From the NCBI GenBank assembly GCA_910587495.1, contig CAJUMT010000209.1, forward strand, positions 1 to 5,755: a stretch of DNA of 5,755 nucleotides, given 5' to 3'. Origin of the DNA: an uncultured Lachnospiraceae bacterium (GTDB lineage Bacteria; Bacillota_A; Clostridia; Lachnospirales; Lachnospiraceae). The notes under the pieces are model-generated. The model searched no databases, was not told the origin of the DNA, and was given only the letters and a program-made list of their open reading frames with translations. The translations under genes and the position numbers were made by a program. Positions 1 to 5,755 of this stretch are shown piece after piece (positions within the stretch are counted from its first letter, which is position 1; the number at the start of each line of letters is the position of its first letter).

Positions 1-2946
1 TATCAGATCATAGTACCCTTCAGGCATATCTGCAAAGCGTTCCAGTCCTTTGCGTCCGTCTGACGCGCATTCTACTTTGGCTCCGATCTCGCCGATCAGT
101 TCCATGGCAATTTCCTGATTCAGCTCATTATCCTCGATCAGAAGTATCCTGCAGTTCTCAAAAGACGGCTCCAAAGACGCTTCCTGGGCAGATGCTTCTA
201 TATCTTCAGGCAGCTCGGAAGGATTCTGCTGTCTTAAAATTACTGTAACCGTGAACTGTGAACCCGCCCCCGGCTTACTTTTTACGCTGATGGTTCCTCC
301 CATCATGCGCACGATATTCTGGGCGATGGTAAGTCCCAGTCCGGTTCCCTCGACTTTACTGACCCTTGGGTCCTCTGCCCGGGTGAATGGTTCAAACACA
401 TGTTGGATAAACGCTTCATCCATTCCAATGCCGCTGTCACAGAATATAAAATCATAAGAACTGCATCCATAGCCTCTGGATTCCTGCTCTCTTACTAACA
501 CTTCCAAAATTCCTTCCTGAGGCGTAAATTTAACCGAATTTCTCAAAATATATAAAAATACCTGCTGCAGACGGTTTCTGTCCCCTATGACTTTATCATG
601 TCTGACCTGTATAGGATGAACTTTCATCTTCAGCCCTTTCTGCTCCACATCTGAAAAGATCATGTTCGTCACATCCTGCATCAGTCCGGACAGACTAAAC
701 ACTCCGGATTCCAATTTGGCTGTGCCGGATTTAATCCGGCTTATATCCAGCACTTCATTCAATATGGTAAGAAGCTGGCCGCTGGCAATATAGGCCTTGT
801 CAAGGCATTCGCGCACTTTCTGGCTGTCCTCCACATGACTTGAAGCTATGGCAAGCATGCCGATAATACCGTTCATAGGCGTACGGACATTATGACTCAT
901 GCAGGAAAGGAAATCGCTTTTGGAAGCATTGGCAAAATCCGCCGCTTCGCAGGCTGCCTGAATCGCCTGCTGTTCCCTCATCTCTTTGCGTTTGCTGTCC
1001 GTCACATCTTGGGCGGCGTAGATCACAATGCGAGCCTTTCCGTCCGGACCGGCCTCGGCCATGACCGCCGTCCCCCGGATCCACCCATATTCTTCCGGCC
1101 TGGGATTGGATTTATCAGGTATTTTCCGATAAGCAAGCGTCACATACGGATTTTTCATGCTTAAAGTTTTCTTTAGATTTTCTATGCTAAGAACCGATAT
1201 GTATTCTTCTCTGTCTTCCGGATGAATGAATTGTTCTGCATAAAGACGCAAGCCTGTCGTATAATCCATCCGATCCCCCAGAACCTTTGCCACTTCATTT
1301 AACTGTGTTACGCTGCGCAGAAAATTTTCATCCAGATCAACATAGTAAGTAGCAAAAAACATGCTGCCCAGCGTGCGAATAATATTCTCGTGTTCCTGCT
1401 CTTCTTTTAGTCTTTGTTCCTCCTGAAGTTTCTCTTTCGTGATATCTCTCCCCAGGATGTTGACGGACATGCTGTTCTTCTGACGGGAATAGATCACATG
1501 CTGCTCCATCCATCGAAGGGGCGTACCCGCGACCCGGTACTGGCACACTTCTTCCAGATAGTCCTGCGTACTGGCTGCTTTACGGTATAGCTGCTCGGGA
1601 CTCATGACCTTTTGGAAAATTTCCGCATCTTCAGGACAGACGATCGTTGACATGGCTTTCTGAAAATACTGATTATAATTTTCTGTAACCACCTTTTTCA
1701 TCGTGCTGTTTTTATTGATCCAGATACGCTCGCACTGTCCGTTTTCCAAATGGATTGTGGTCATGACGCTGTAACGGGATTTTAAAATTGCCGCAAGCTG
1801 CATATCCCTTTGAGACAGGGCAAGCTCCTGGCGCACACGCTTATCCACATTCTGGAACGCTACGATGGTATAGCTCTTGGAACCATGACTCTGTCCAAAA
1901 TAAGCGATCACCGCCATATACCTGTACTCATAATCCTCATCGCCCCGCCACTGGCAAAGCATATCTATCTTCTGAACCTCTGTGTCTTTTGCCCTGCGCA
2001 GGCCCTCTAAGGAAAATCTTGCCTGGAACTCTTCCCGGTTTCCATGATGGATCTGCCCTGTCAAACGGGAGTTCATGACTTCCTCCCAGTCAAAGGTCCG
2101 GAATTTCCAGCCCGCCTGGGTATGTCCGTTCTCTCTTACCAGGTTAGACTCTCCCGTATCCAGGTCTATGGTATAGACGCTGTAATTCTGCTCACCCAAA
2201 GTGCGGATGATCTCCTGGATACGAATACTGGACTCATCGATCTCTAAACTCTCCCGCATAATATCATCCATATCTTTTATGTATAAAAAGACCGTCTGAT
2301 TATTTTTGGCATACTCCGAATCAGGAATGATCTCCATCATTCTCCATCTGAAACCATCCCCAGTATTCCTTCGGTAACTGCAGGTCAGCATCTTCTGCCC
2401 GGCATCCAGAGAAGAACGCATATTGTCCAAACGGGTAAAATTGATAAAACTGTTCATATCATCCGGATGAATACCGCCATTATAGATCAGCTGGCCCAGC
2501 CAGACGGAAAACCTGTCCGTTCCCTGCCCTATATCCCGCTCCTCCGGAGCTGCTTTTACTGTATCATAATGGTCTGTTGTAAGATTCACCCGCAGAATTT
2601 TATAATATGTATAATTGATGACCTGCATATGAGGCGTCACCGTGATAATAAAAGCCGGAATCCGGTTCTCCCACTGCATCCTGACTGCCACAATATCCAC
2701 CAGCTCGCCAAAAGGACTGGTATAACTGAGCGTCCGGTTCTCAATCCGGTTTCCTATAGTTAAAAGAGGGCAGTTCTTGCAGGAAGATCCGCCCAGCTCA
2801 TGACAAGGCATTCCTTCTTTTACATGGGGCGCCACCTCACGCACCCGATCGTTAAAGTAGAGAATCCTGTGATCGTCTTCCCGAATGATAAATACACCGG
2901 CCGCAGGCATCGCATGTAATATCTTCTCATAGTCTTTTATATCCAT
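1..2946 (-). CDS. Cytosolic multi-PAS hybrid sensor histidine kinase, 3' end cut by window edge
   Basis: An open frame of 982 codons runs without a stop from ATG at 2946 to the left edge, so the C-terminus is missing. Visible order by residue: PAS-like domains at roughly 5-105, 113-227, 243-370, 384-504 and 521-651; a linker helix; HisKA with the H-box MSHNVRTPMNG and phospho-acceptor His685; HATPase_c with the N box around Asn803 (LRNSVKFTP), G1 box DSGIGM (837-842), F box FEPF (851-854) and G2 box GTGLGL (867-872); then a receiver starting ILLIEDNELNQE (934-945, acidic pair Glu938-Asp939). The expected receiver Asp and Lys lie beyond the window. No hydrophobic stretch long enough to span a membrane is present, so I infer a cytosolic sensor that autophosphorylates on His and passes phosphate to its own receiver. 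An in-frame TAA just upstream makes 2946 the first usable ATG. The residue after His is Asn where Asp or Glu is usual. PAS boundaries are approximate; the ligand and downstream partner are unknown. Confidence 0.93.
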   Translation of the reverse strand, partial: MDIKDYEKILHAMPAAGVFIIREDDHRILYFNDRVREVAPHVKEGMPCHELGGSSCKNCPLLTIGNRIENRTLSYTSPFGELVDIVAVRMQWENRIPAFIITVTPHMQVINYTYYKILRVNLTTDHYDTVKAAPEERDIGQGTDRFSVWLGQLIYNGGIHPDDMNSFINFTRLDNMRSSLDAGQKMLTCSYRRNTGDGFRWRMMEIIPDSEYAKNNQTVFLYIKDMDDIMRESLEIDESSIRIQEIIRTLGEQNYSVYTIDLDTGESNLVRENGHTQAGWKFRTFDWEEVMNSRLTGQIHHGNREEFQARFSLEGLRRAKDTEVQKIDMLCQWRGDEDYEYRYMAVIAYFGQSHGSKSYTIVAFQNVDKRVRQELALSQRDMQLAAILKSRYSVMTTIHLENGQCERIWINKNSTMKKVVTENYNQYFQKAMSTIVCPEDAEIFQKVMSPEQLYRKAASTQDYLEEVCQYRVAGTPLRWMEQHVIYSRQKNSMSVNILGRDITKEKLQEEQRLKEEQEHENIIRTLGSMFFATYYVDLDENFLRSVTQLNEVAKVLGDRMDYTTGLRLYAEQFIHPEDREEYISVLSIENLKKTLSMKNPYVTLAYRKIPDKSNPRPEEYGWIRGTAVMAEAGPDGKARIVIYAAQDVTDSKRKEMREQQAIQAACEAADFANASKSDFLSCMSHNVRTPMNGIIGMLAIASSHVEDSQKVRECLDKAYIASGQLLTILNEVLDISRIKSGTAKLESGVFSLSGLMQDVTNMIFSDVEQKGLKMKVHPIQVRHDKVIGDRNRLQQVFLYILRNSVKFTPQEGILEVLVREQESRGYGCSSYDFIFCDSGIGMDEAFIQHVFEPFTRAEDPRVSKVEGTGLGLTIAQNIVRMMGGTISVKSKPGAGSQFTVTVILRQQNPSELPEDIEASAQEASLEPSFENCRILLIEDNELNQEIAMELIGEIGAKVECASDGRKGLERFADMPEGYYDLI

Positions 2947-2957
2947 ACTCTCATCGT

Positions 2958-2963
2958 CCTTCT
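2958..2963 (-). promoter_or_regulatory. Ribosome binding site of the hybrid kinase
   Basis: On the minus strand AGAAGG lies 11 bases before the ATG at 2946, a slightly long but workable spacing. A nearer out-of-frame ATG at 2954 opens only five codons before a stop, so it is not the gene start. Confidence 0.55.
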
Positions 2964-2994
2964 CACCGCTTTATAAAGATTCATGTCTGACGAC

Positions 2995-3003
2995 ATTATA
3001 CCA
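2995..3003 (-). promoter_or_regulatory. Extended -10 promoter for the hybrid kinase
   Basis: The minus strand reads TGGTATAAT, a perfect consensus -10 hexamer preceded by the TGn extension that lets the housekeeping sigma factor work with a poor -35 box. Seventeen bases further upstream (3023-3018) the hexamer is ATGGAA, only 3 of 6 matches to TTGACA, which fits an extended -10 promoter. Transcription would start near 2988, giving a leader of about 42 bases before the kinase ATG. The site lies after the terminator of the preceding operon, so the kinase appears to be its own transcription unit. The start site itself is inferred. Confidence 0.7.
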
Positions 3004-3072
3004 CATTCTTTTATATTTTCCATCTTAAATTCCACAGATCGCGCAGTGAAAGGCCATCTTCCCCTATTCGCC

Positions 3073-3122
3073 GCGCAGGGTGCATGCTGCAAAGCAGCAA
3101 ATCTCCTTACGCACCCCCGCGC
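3073..3122. repeat. Compound GC-rich inverted repeat (hairpin within a stem)
   Basis: An outer stem pairs GCGC (3073-3076) plus GGGTGC (3078-3083) with GCACCC (3111-3116) plus GCGC (3119-3122), interrupted by a single A on one side and CC on the other. Inside it a second perfect hairpin pairs TGCTGC (3085-3090) with GCAGCA (3094-3099) around an AAA loop. The remaining inner bases 3100-3110 are unpaired. On the minus strand the element begins right at the end of the T-run of the upstream terminator and lies about 70 bases before the kinase promoter. It could be an intergenic repeat element, a backup transcript-end structure or a protein binding site; the sequence alone does not decide. It is not followed by a T-run on either strand, so it is not a classical terminator by itself. 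Confidence 0.6.
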
Positions 3123-3157
3123 AAAAAAAGACGCCTCTTGTCTGAGACGTCCTTTTT
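3123..3157 (-). terminator. Intrinsic terminator of the sigma/DUF4179 operon
   Basis: On the minus strand GACGTCTC pairs with GAGGCGTC (one G-U wobble) around the six-base loop AGACAA, followed at once by a run of seven T's. An A-run before the left arm extends the stem by further A-T pairs and makes the structure nearly symmetrical, so it could also stop transcription arriving on the plus strand. It starts about 16 bases after the TAA of the DUF4179 gene, the standard position for a Rho-independent terminator, and separates that operon from the kinase gene. Confidence 0.9.
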
Positions 3158-3172
3158 ATATGGATACACTAT

Positions 3173-4228
3173 TTAAAGTTCTAAGACAAACGGCTCTCCA
3201 ACCTGCTCGTAGTCGTCGCTCATACGCCCGTCTTCCTCCGGAAATTCCACCGCAAAGAGCGTAAATGTCACTTCGCCCGCATTTTCGGCGATCCTTCCGT
3301 CATAAAGCACCTCCTGATTCTGCATATATCCGGAAGTCTGATCAGCCATTCTGACGCCAAATTCCGTCTGCCTTCCGTCCTGGTCCACTGCCATAATCAT
3401 CAGGTCGTATCTGGTGGACTTAGAAGTACGGTAAATGATCCTCTGTTCCAAGTCGTTGGAAGTATACTCATCCAGCGAAAGCGTCACACCGTCAGGCAGC
3501 GTAAATTCTTTTCCGATGGAAAACCTCTTTGTATCCGCGATCAGATCCGTTCCGTCCGCGGTAAACGCAAAATCCCATTTTCCTTTTACGCCGTCTTCAT
3601 AACCGAGCTGTCTAATCTTGATCTGGTATGTGTTTTCCCCAGACAGATCCACACCCGGTGCTTCATGAGAAGTCTCCACGCCCACAATGGCGTGCGTTTC
3701 ATCCAAAAACCACGCGCTGCCGCCTGCGCCGTCATGTATCGCCTTTCCATTTATATACAATCCCTCATCCGGCGTCAGTATATCGTCCATCGGCTGTCCG
3801 TCTTCTCTCTGGATGGTGAAATTTACTACCAGTTTCTCCTCGGAAGCTACCGCCTCATGCAGCGTAACGACATATCCGTTATCCGATACGGAAGTCTGCA
3901 CTACCTCCCGATAATTTTCCAGATCCGCCTGGGTTCCCAGCGCACTGCTGATACTCCAGCTGATCTGCCGGATCGCCGCGTGGACTTCCTCGCCAAAAAC
4001 CGTCGTCCCCGCCGCCAGGGCTACGACCACGCAGGCTGCCGCGGACACTTTCCCCAATCTTCTCCTGGTTCTTTTTTTCTCCTTTTTAATCTCATCCAAA
4101 ACAGTCGTCTTATATCTTTTCATCTCCACATCACCCGGGCCTTCTGTCAGGCATTCACCGTCCGCCCTAAGTTCCGTCTTTATTCTGTTAGCCAGTTCAT
4201 AGGCTTCTTTGCTCATGCTCATATTCAT
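3173..4228 (-). CDS. DUF4179-type single-pass membrane protein, putative anti-sigma factor
   Basis: A 351-residue protein with a charged N-terminal part of about 60 residues ending in a Lys/Arg-rich stretch (47-60), one hydrophobic segment at about 61-79 (VSAAACVVVALAAGTTVFG) and an outer region of about 270 residues. The basic residues just before the segment predict N-inside, C-outside topology. Residues from about 55 to 145, including the stretch YREVVQTSVSDNGYVVTLHE, resemble the DUF4179 family; the later beta-rich part (about 228-351) may be a DUF5643-like domain, less certain. DUF4179 proteins are often encoded next to ECF sigma factors, and here the ATG overlaps the stop of such a gene as ATGA, so I infer that the inner part binds and holds the sigma factor while the outer part senses an envelope signal. 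No zinc anti-sigma HxxxCxxC motif is seen; the only cysteines are Cys26 region and one inside the membrane segment. Start choice: AGGA lies 7 bases before the first ATG; ATGs at codons 3 and 5 are also possible. Confidence 0.85.
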   Translation of the reverse strand: MNMSMSKEAYELANRIKTELRADGECLTEGPGDVEMKRYKTTVLDEIKKEKKRTRRRLGKVSAAACVVVALAAGTTVFGEEVHAAIRQISWSISSALGTQADLENYREVVQTSVSDNGYVVTLHEAVASEEKLVVNFTIQREDGQPMDDILTPDEGLYINGKAIHDGAGGSAWFLDETHAIVGVETSHEAPGVDLSGENTYQIKIRQLGYEDGVKGKWDFAFTADGTDLIADTKRFSIGKEFTLPDGVTLSLDEYTSNDLEQRIIYRTSKSTRYDLMIMAVDQDGRQTEFGVRMADQTSGYMQNQEVLYDGRIAENAGEVTFTLFAVEFPEEDGRMSDDYEQVGEPFVLEL

Positions 4229-4776
4229 GCCCTCTTCCTTTCTCCAAATTTGCTGCGGATCTTTTTCTTTCCCCGAAAAATCCGTACATATACGTTGTCT
4301 CTGCTGATTCCAAGCTTGCTGCCCGCTGTCTCCGGCTCTTCCTCCTCCAGGAAAATACGCCGGAACAGCTCCTGATCCTTTGGCGACAGACAGGCTAAGA
4401 TCTCCTCTGTCTCTTTTGAGAGTTCCTGTTCTGTCAGCGCAAGAAGCGCTTTGTCTTCCTCCGGAATTTCTATCTCTTCCAAAGACACCGTATTATGTTC
4501 TCTTTGGATCCTGCGCAATGTGTCGATGGCTTCTAATCTGGCCACGCCTGCGGCCCAGTTTACAAAGCTTCCCCTGTCCGGATCGAAACTTCCGATATTC
4601 TGCCAGATTCCCAGAAAAATGTCGTTCATACATTCTTCGATCCGATCCGGCGACGCGAACAATCTCTTTCCTACCACAGACCGGAAAAGCCCTCCATAGG
4701 TCTCAATCACATACAGAATGCCTTCCTCTCTGCGCTTTCTGATCAAGTCCACAAAATTATCTTCATTCGCTTTCAT
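4225..4776 (-). CDS. ECF-type RNA polymerase sigma factor (sigma-70 family)
   Basis: A complete protein of 183 residues, the usual size for ECF sigma factors, which contain only regions 2 and 4. Region 2 spans about 17-90; the core-binding and -10 recognition part includes EECMNDIFLGIWQNIGSF (47-64) and the helix NWAAGVARLEAIDTLRR (73-89). A linker of acidic residues (about 96-122) leads to region 4 (about 123-176), whose helix-turn-helix ETAGSKLGISRDNVYVRIFR (149-168) and following basic tail match the -35 binding part of the family. It should direct RNA polymerase to a small regulon, probably including its own promoter. The ATG at 4776 has a strong ribosome site GAGGTGA nine bases upstream. 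The stop overlaps the next gene's start by four bases, which suggests translational coupling with the putative anti-sigma factor and balanced amounts of the two proteins. The exact ECF group cannot be assigned by eye. Confidence 0.94.
   Translation of the reverse strand: MKANEDNFVDLIRKRREEGILYVIETYGGLFRSVVGKRLFASPDRIEECMNDIFLGIWQNIGSFDPDRGSFVNWAAGVARLEAIDTLRRIQREHNTVSLEEIEIPEEDKALLALTEQELSKETEEILACLSPKDQELFRRIFLEEEEPETAGSKLGISRDNVYVRIFRGKKKIRSKFGERKRA
4231..4239 (-). promoter_or_regulatory. Ribosome binding site of the DUF4179 gene, inside the sigma gene
   Basis: The purine run AGGAAGAGG on the minus strand lies within the last codons of the sigma factor gene. Its AGGA core is 7 bases from the first ATG (4228) of the downstream gene. 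The run is also close enough to serve the ATG at codon 3 (4222), so it does not settle the exact start. Its position supports coupled translation across the ATGA overlap. Confidence 0.6.
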
Positions 4777-4785
4777 AATAAACAG

Positions 4786-4792
4786 TCACCTC
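4786..4792 (-). promoter_or_regulatory. Ribosome binding site of the sigma factor gene
   Basis: GAGGTGA on the minus strand lies 9 bases before the ATG at 4776. This is a strong match to the anti-Shine-Dalgarno sequence at near-ideal distance and fixes the start of the sigma factor. Confidence 0.8.
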
Positions 4793-4804
4793 AAAAACAG
4801 ATTT

Positions 4805-4816
4805 CGTAAGCTTACG
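4805..4816. repeat. 12-base perfect palindrome in the sigma operon leader
   Basis: CGTAAGCTTACG reads the same on both strands. It lies 12 bases upstream of the ribosome site of the sigma factor gene. As RNA it could only form a short four-pair hairpin, so as DNA a binding site for a dimeric regulator is as plausible as an RNA role. The half-site GTAAG also occurs at 4831-4827 and 4877-4873 on the minus strand. Confidence 0.5.
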
Positions 4817-4823
4817 GATGTCC

Positions 4824-4837
4824 GGGCTTACCAGCCC
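4824..4837 (-). other. Small perfect hairpin in the leader of the sigma operon
   Basis: On the minus strand GGGCT pairs with AGCCC around the four-base loop GGTA. There is no T-run after it, so it is not a convincing terminator for the upstream rarA gene. It may fold in the leader RNA of the sigma operon and help set its stability or translation; this is inference. Confidence 0.45.
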
Positions 4838-4853
4838 TTTCACTTTATATTCC

Positions 4854-4878
4854 GTCGTCGGATACTAAGAATCTTACA
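4854..4878 (-). promoter_or_regulatory. Candidate ECF-type promoter of the sigma/DUF4179 operon
   Basis: TGTAAG (4878-4873), followed by ATTC, resembles the -35 box of ECF promoters (TGAAAC-like). After a 15-base spacer comes CGAC (4857-4854), similar to the CGTC/CGTA type -10 box; an overlapping CGAC at 4860-4857 would leave 12. ECF factors commonly drive their own genes, so this would be the autoregulatory promoter. An alternative housekeeping -10 (TATAAA, near 4848-4843) follows but has no good -35 partner. The match is partial and the assignment is tentative. Confidence 0.4.
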
Positions 4879-4890
4879 CTTTGGAGAAAA

Positions 4891-5755
4891 TTATTTTGTA
4901 TTTTTCCATAACAGGATCTGTTCCAGTCTTTCTTTCACCTTCTTTTCTTCACCCTCAACGGTTGGCAGATAATATCTTCTTCCTTCCAAACTGTCCGGCA
5001 GACATTTCATTTTTGACAGCTTTTCTTCCGTATCATGGGCATACACATACCCTTTTCCATAGTTAAGCTCTTTCATCAGCCCGGTGGGCGCATTGCAGAT
5101 CTGTAGAGGTACCGGTTCTGCAGGGCGCTCTTTTATATCTTTTTTGCAGTCCTCGCAGGCGGTATAAAGCGCATTGGATTTGGGCGCCATGGACAAATAG
5201 GCCACTGCGTGCGTCAAGTGTACGTCACACTCAGGCATTCCCAAAAAATGACAGGCCTGGTAGACAGATATCGCCAGCGTAAGAGCATAAGAATCTGCCA
5301 TACCCACATCTTCACTGGCAAAACGTACAAGCCTTCTGGCTATATACAGCGGATCTTCTCCGCCGTCCAGCATCCGGCACATCCAGTAAATGGCCGCATC
5401 CGGGTCAGAGTTTCGCATGGATTTATGGAGGGCAGAGATCAGATTATAATGTTCCTCTCCGTTTTTATCGTAGAGAAGAGAACGCCGGTTCATGCACTGA
5501 GATAATACTTCTTCATTTACATGAATGTTCCCCTCCTTATCCATCTCTCCGTTTAATACTGCCATCTCCAGCGTATTTAAAGCCGTTCTGGCGTCTCCGT
5601 TGGAAAACCGGGCGATCACCGCCAGATGGCTGCTGTCTATAGAAATATTCATCGTCCCGAACCCTTTGGGGCTTTCCAGTGCATGCATAAGCAGTTCTGT
5701 AAGATCTTTTTCTTCCAATGCTTTCAGCACGAATACTTTGCAACGGGATAATAAA
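4891..5755 (-). CDS. rarA: Replication-associated recombination protein A (RarA/MgsA), 5' end cut by window edge
   Basis: The frame enters from the right edge and ends with TAA at 4893-4891, giving 287 visible codons of a family of roughly 420-450 residues. The N-terminal Walker A and B part is therefore outside. The first visible residues LLSRCKVFVLKAL contain the SRC box that supplies the arginine finger in clamp-loader-like AAA+ ATPases. Next comes the sensor 2 helix in NGDARTALNTLE (about 52-63), then the family-specific C-terminal oligomerisation part starting YDKNGEEHYNLISALHKSMR, with the signatures GGEDPLYIARRLVRFASEDV and SMAPKSNALY. RarA forms a tetrameric DNA-dependent ATPase that acts at stalled replication forks and interacts with SSB. 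A GTG at 5730 is only an internal codon; the homology runs upstream of it to the window edge. No T-tailed hairpin follows the stop, so some read-through into the sigma operon is possible. Confidence 0.95.
   Translation of the reverse strand, partial: LLSRCKVFVLKALEEKDLTELLMHALESPKGFGTMNISIDSSHLAVIARFSNGDARTALNTLEMAVLNGEMDKEGNIHVNEEVLSQCMNRRSLLYDKNGEEHYNLISALHKSMRNSDPDAAIYWMCRMLDGGEDPLYIARRLVRFASEDVGMADSYALTLAISVYQACHFLGMPECDVHLTHAVAYLSMAPKSNALYTACEDCKKDIKERPAEPVPLQICNAPTGLMKELNYGKGYVYAHDTEEKLSKMKCLPDSLEGRRYYLPTVEGEEKKVKERLEQILLWKNTK

Larger units (their letters stand above)
2947..3172. other. Intergenic region between DUF4179 gene and hybrid kinase
   Basis: This 226-base gap has no credible gene. 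In minus-strand order it contains the terminator (3157-3123), the compound inverted repeat (3122-3073), a stretch with two copies of CTGCGCG (3078-3072 and 3046-3040) 32 bases apart, the extended -10 promoter (3003-2995) and the kinase ribosome site. Most of the sequence between 3065 and 3010 is unexplained. Confidence 0.7.

Noticed and set aside
1..60. A degenerate or broken receiver domain at the end of the kinase
   Set aside because: The receiver begins normally with the acidic pair and the expected helix; it is cut only by the window edge, so nothing can be said about loss of its phospho-acceptor Asp.
3011..3085. A 24-codon minus-strand frame starting MHPARRIGEDG in the gap before the kinase, with AAGGAG upstream
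   Set aside because: The Shine-Dalgarno-like AAGGAG is about 19 bases from the ATG, too far, and both lie within the inverted repeat, downstream of the terminator and upstream of the visible promoter. There is no evidence it is expressed.
3665..4375. A long open frame of 236 codons on the plus strand
   Set aside because: It lies opposite the DUF4179 and sigma genes, spans the junction between them, has low-complexity Ser/Arg/Phe-rich composition typical of antisense shadows and resembles no family I know.
4824..4837. Hairpin as an intrinsic terminator of rarA
   Set aside because: The stem has only five pairs and is followed by CGGACATCC on the minus strand rather than a T-run.
4891..5730. 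A short rarA gene starting at the GTG at 5730
   Set aside because: Codons upstream to the window edge encode the conserved LLSRCKVF of RarA, so the true start lies outside the window.
5537..5743. A minus-strand frame of 68 codons overlapping rarA
   Set aside because: It is an out-of-frame shadow; the rarA frame shows the SRC box, sensor 2 and family C-terminal signatures throughout.

Overview
This window looks like a chromosomal stretch from a low-to-mid GC Gram-positive anaerobe of the Clostridia, most likely Lachnospiraceae. That placement is inferred from protein style: a soluble multi-PAS hybrid histidine kinase, an ECF sigma factor paired with a DUF4179-type membrane protein, strong AGGAGG-like ribosome binding sites, and a compact rarA. 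No rRNA, tRNA, CRISPR array, transposase or phage gene is visible. All four protein genes lie on the minus strand, so in transcription order the window reads from right to left.

Layout in transcription order. (1) 5755-4891: the C-terminal two thirds of RarA (MgsA/YcaJ), the replication-fork AAA+ ATPase, cut by the right edge. (2) 4890-4777: a 114-base leader with an ECF-like promoter candidate, a perfect hairpin, a 12-base perfect palindrome and a good ribosome binding site. (3) 4776-4225 and 4228-3173: an ECF-type sigma factor and a single-pass membrane protein with a DUF4179-like extracytoplasmic part, joined by an ATGA stop/start overlap. This is the arrangement of a sigma/anti-sigma pair. 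(4) 3172-2947: a 226-base gap with a clear intrinsic terminator, a compound GC-rich inverted repeat directly next to it, and an extended -10 promoter. (5) 2946-1: a very large cytosolic hybrid sensor kinase with about five tandem PAS-like domains, HisKA, HATPase and the beginning of a receiver domain. It is cut by the left edge just before the expected phospho-acceptor aspartate.

Functionally the window holds two separate signal-response devices next to a housekeeping gene. The sigma/DUF4179 pair probably senses an envelope or extracellular condition through its outer domain and releases the sigma factor. The hybrid kinase has no membrane segment, so it should sense an intracellular cue (redox, metal, ligand or cofactor) through its PAS array. 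The terminator and the separate promoter between them argue that they are independent transcription units. No clearly new system is present. The points most worth a second look are the kinase's unusual phosphorylation motif (His-Asn instead of His-Asp/Glu), the cysteine cluster in its first PAS domain, the apparently zinc-motif-free anti-sigma candidate, and the structured DNA in the two intergenic gaps.
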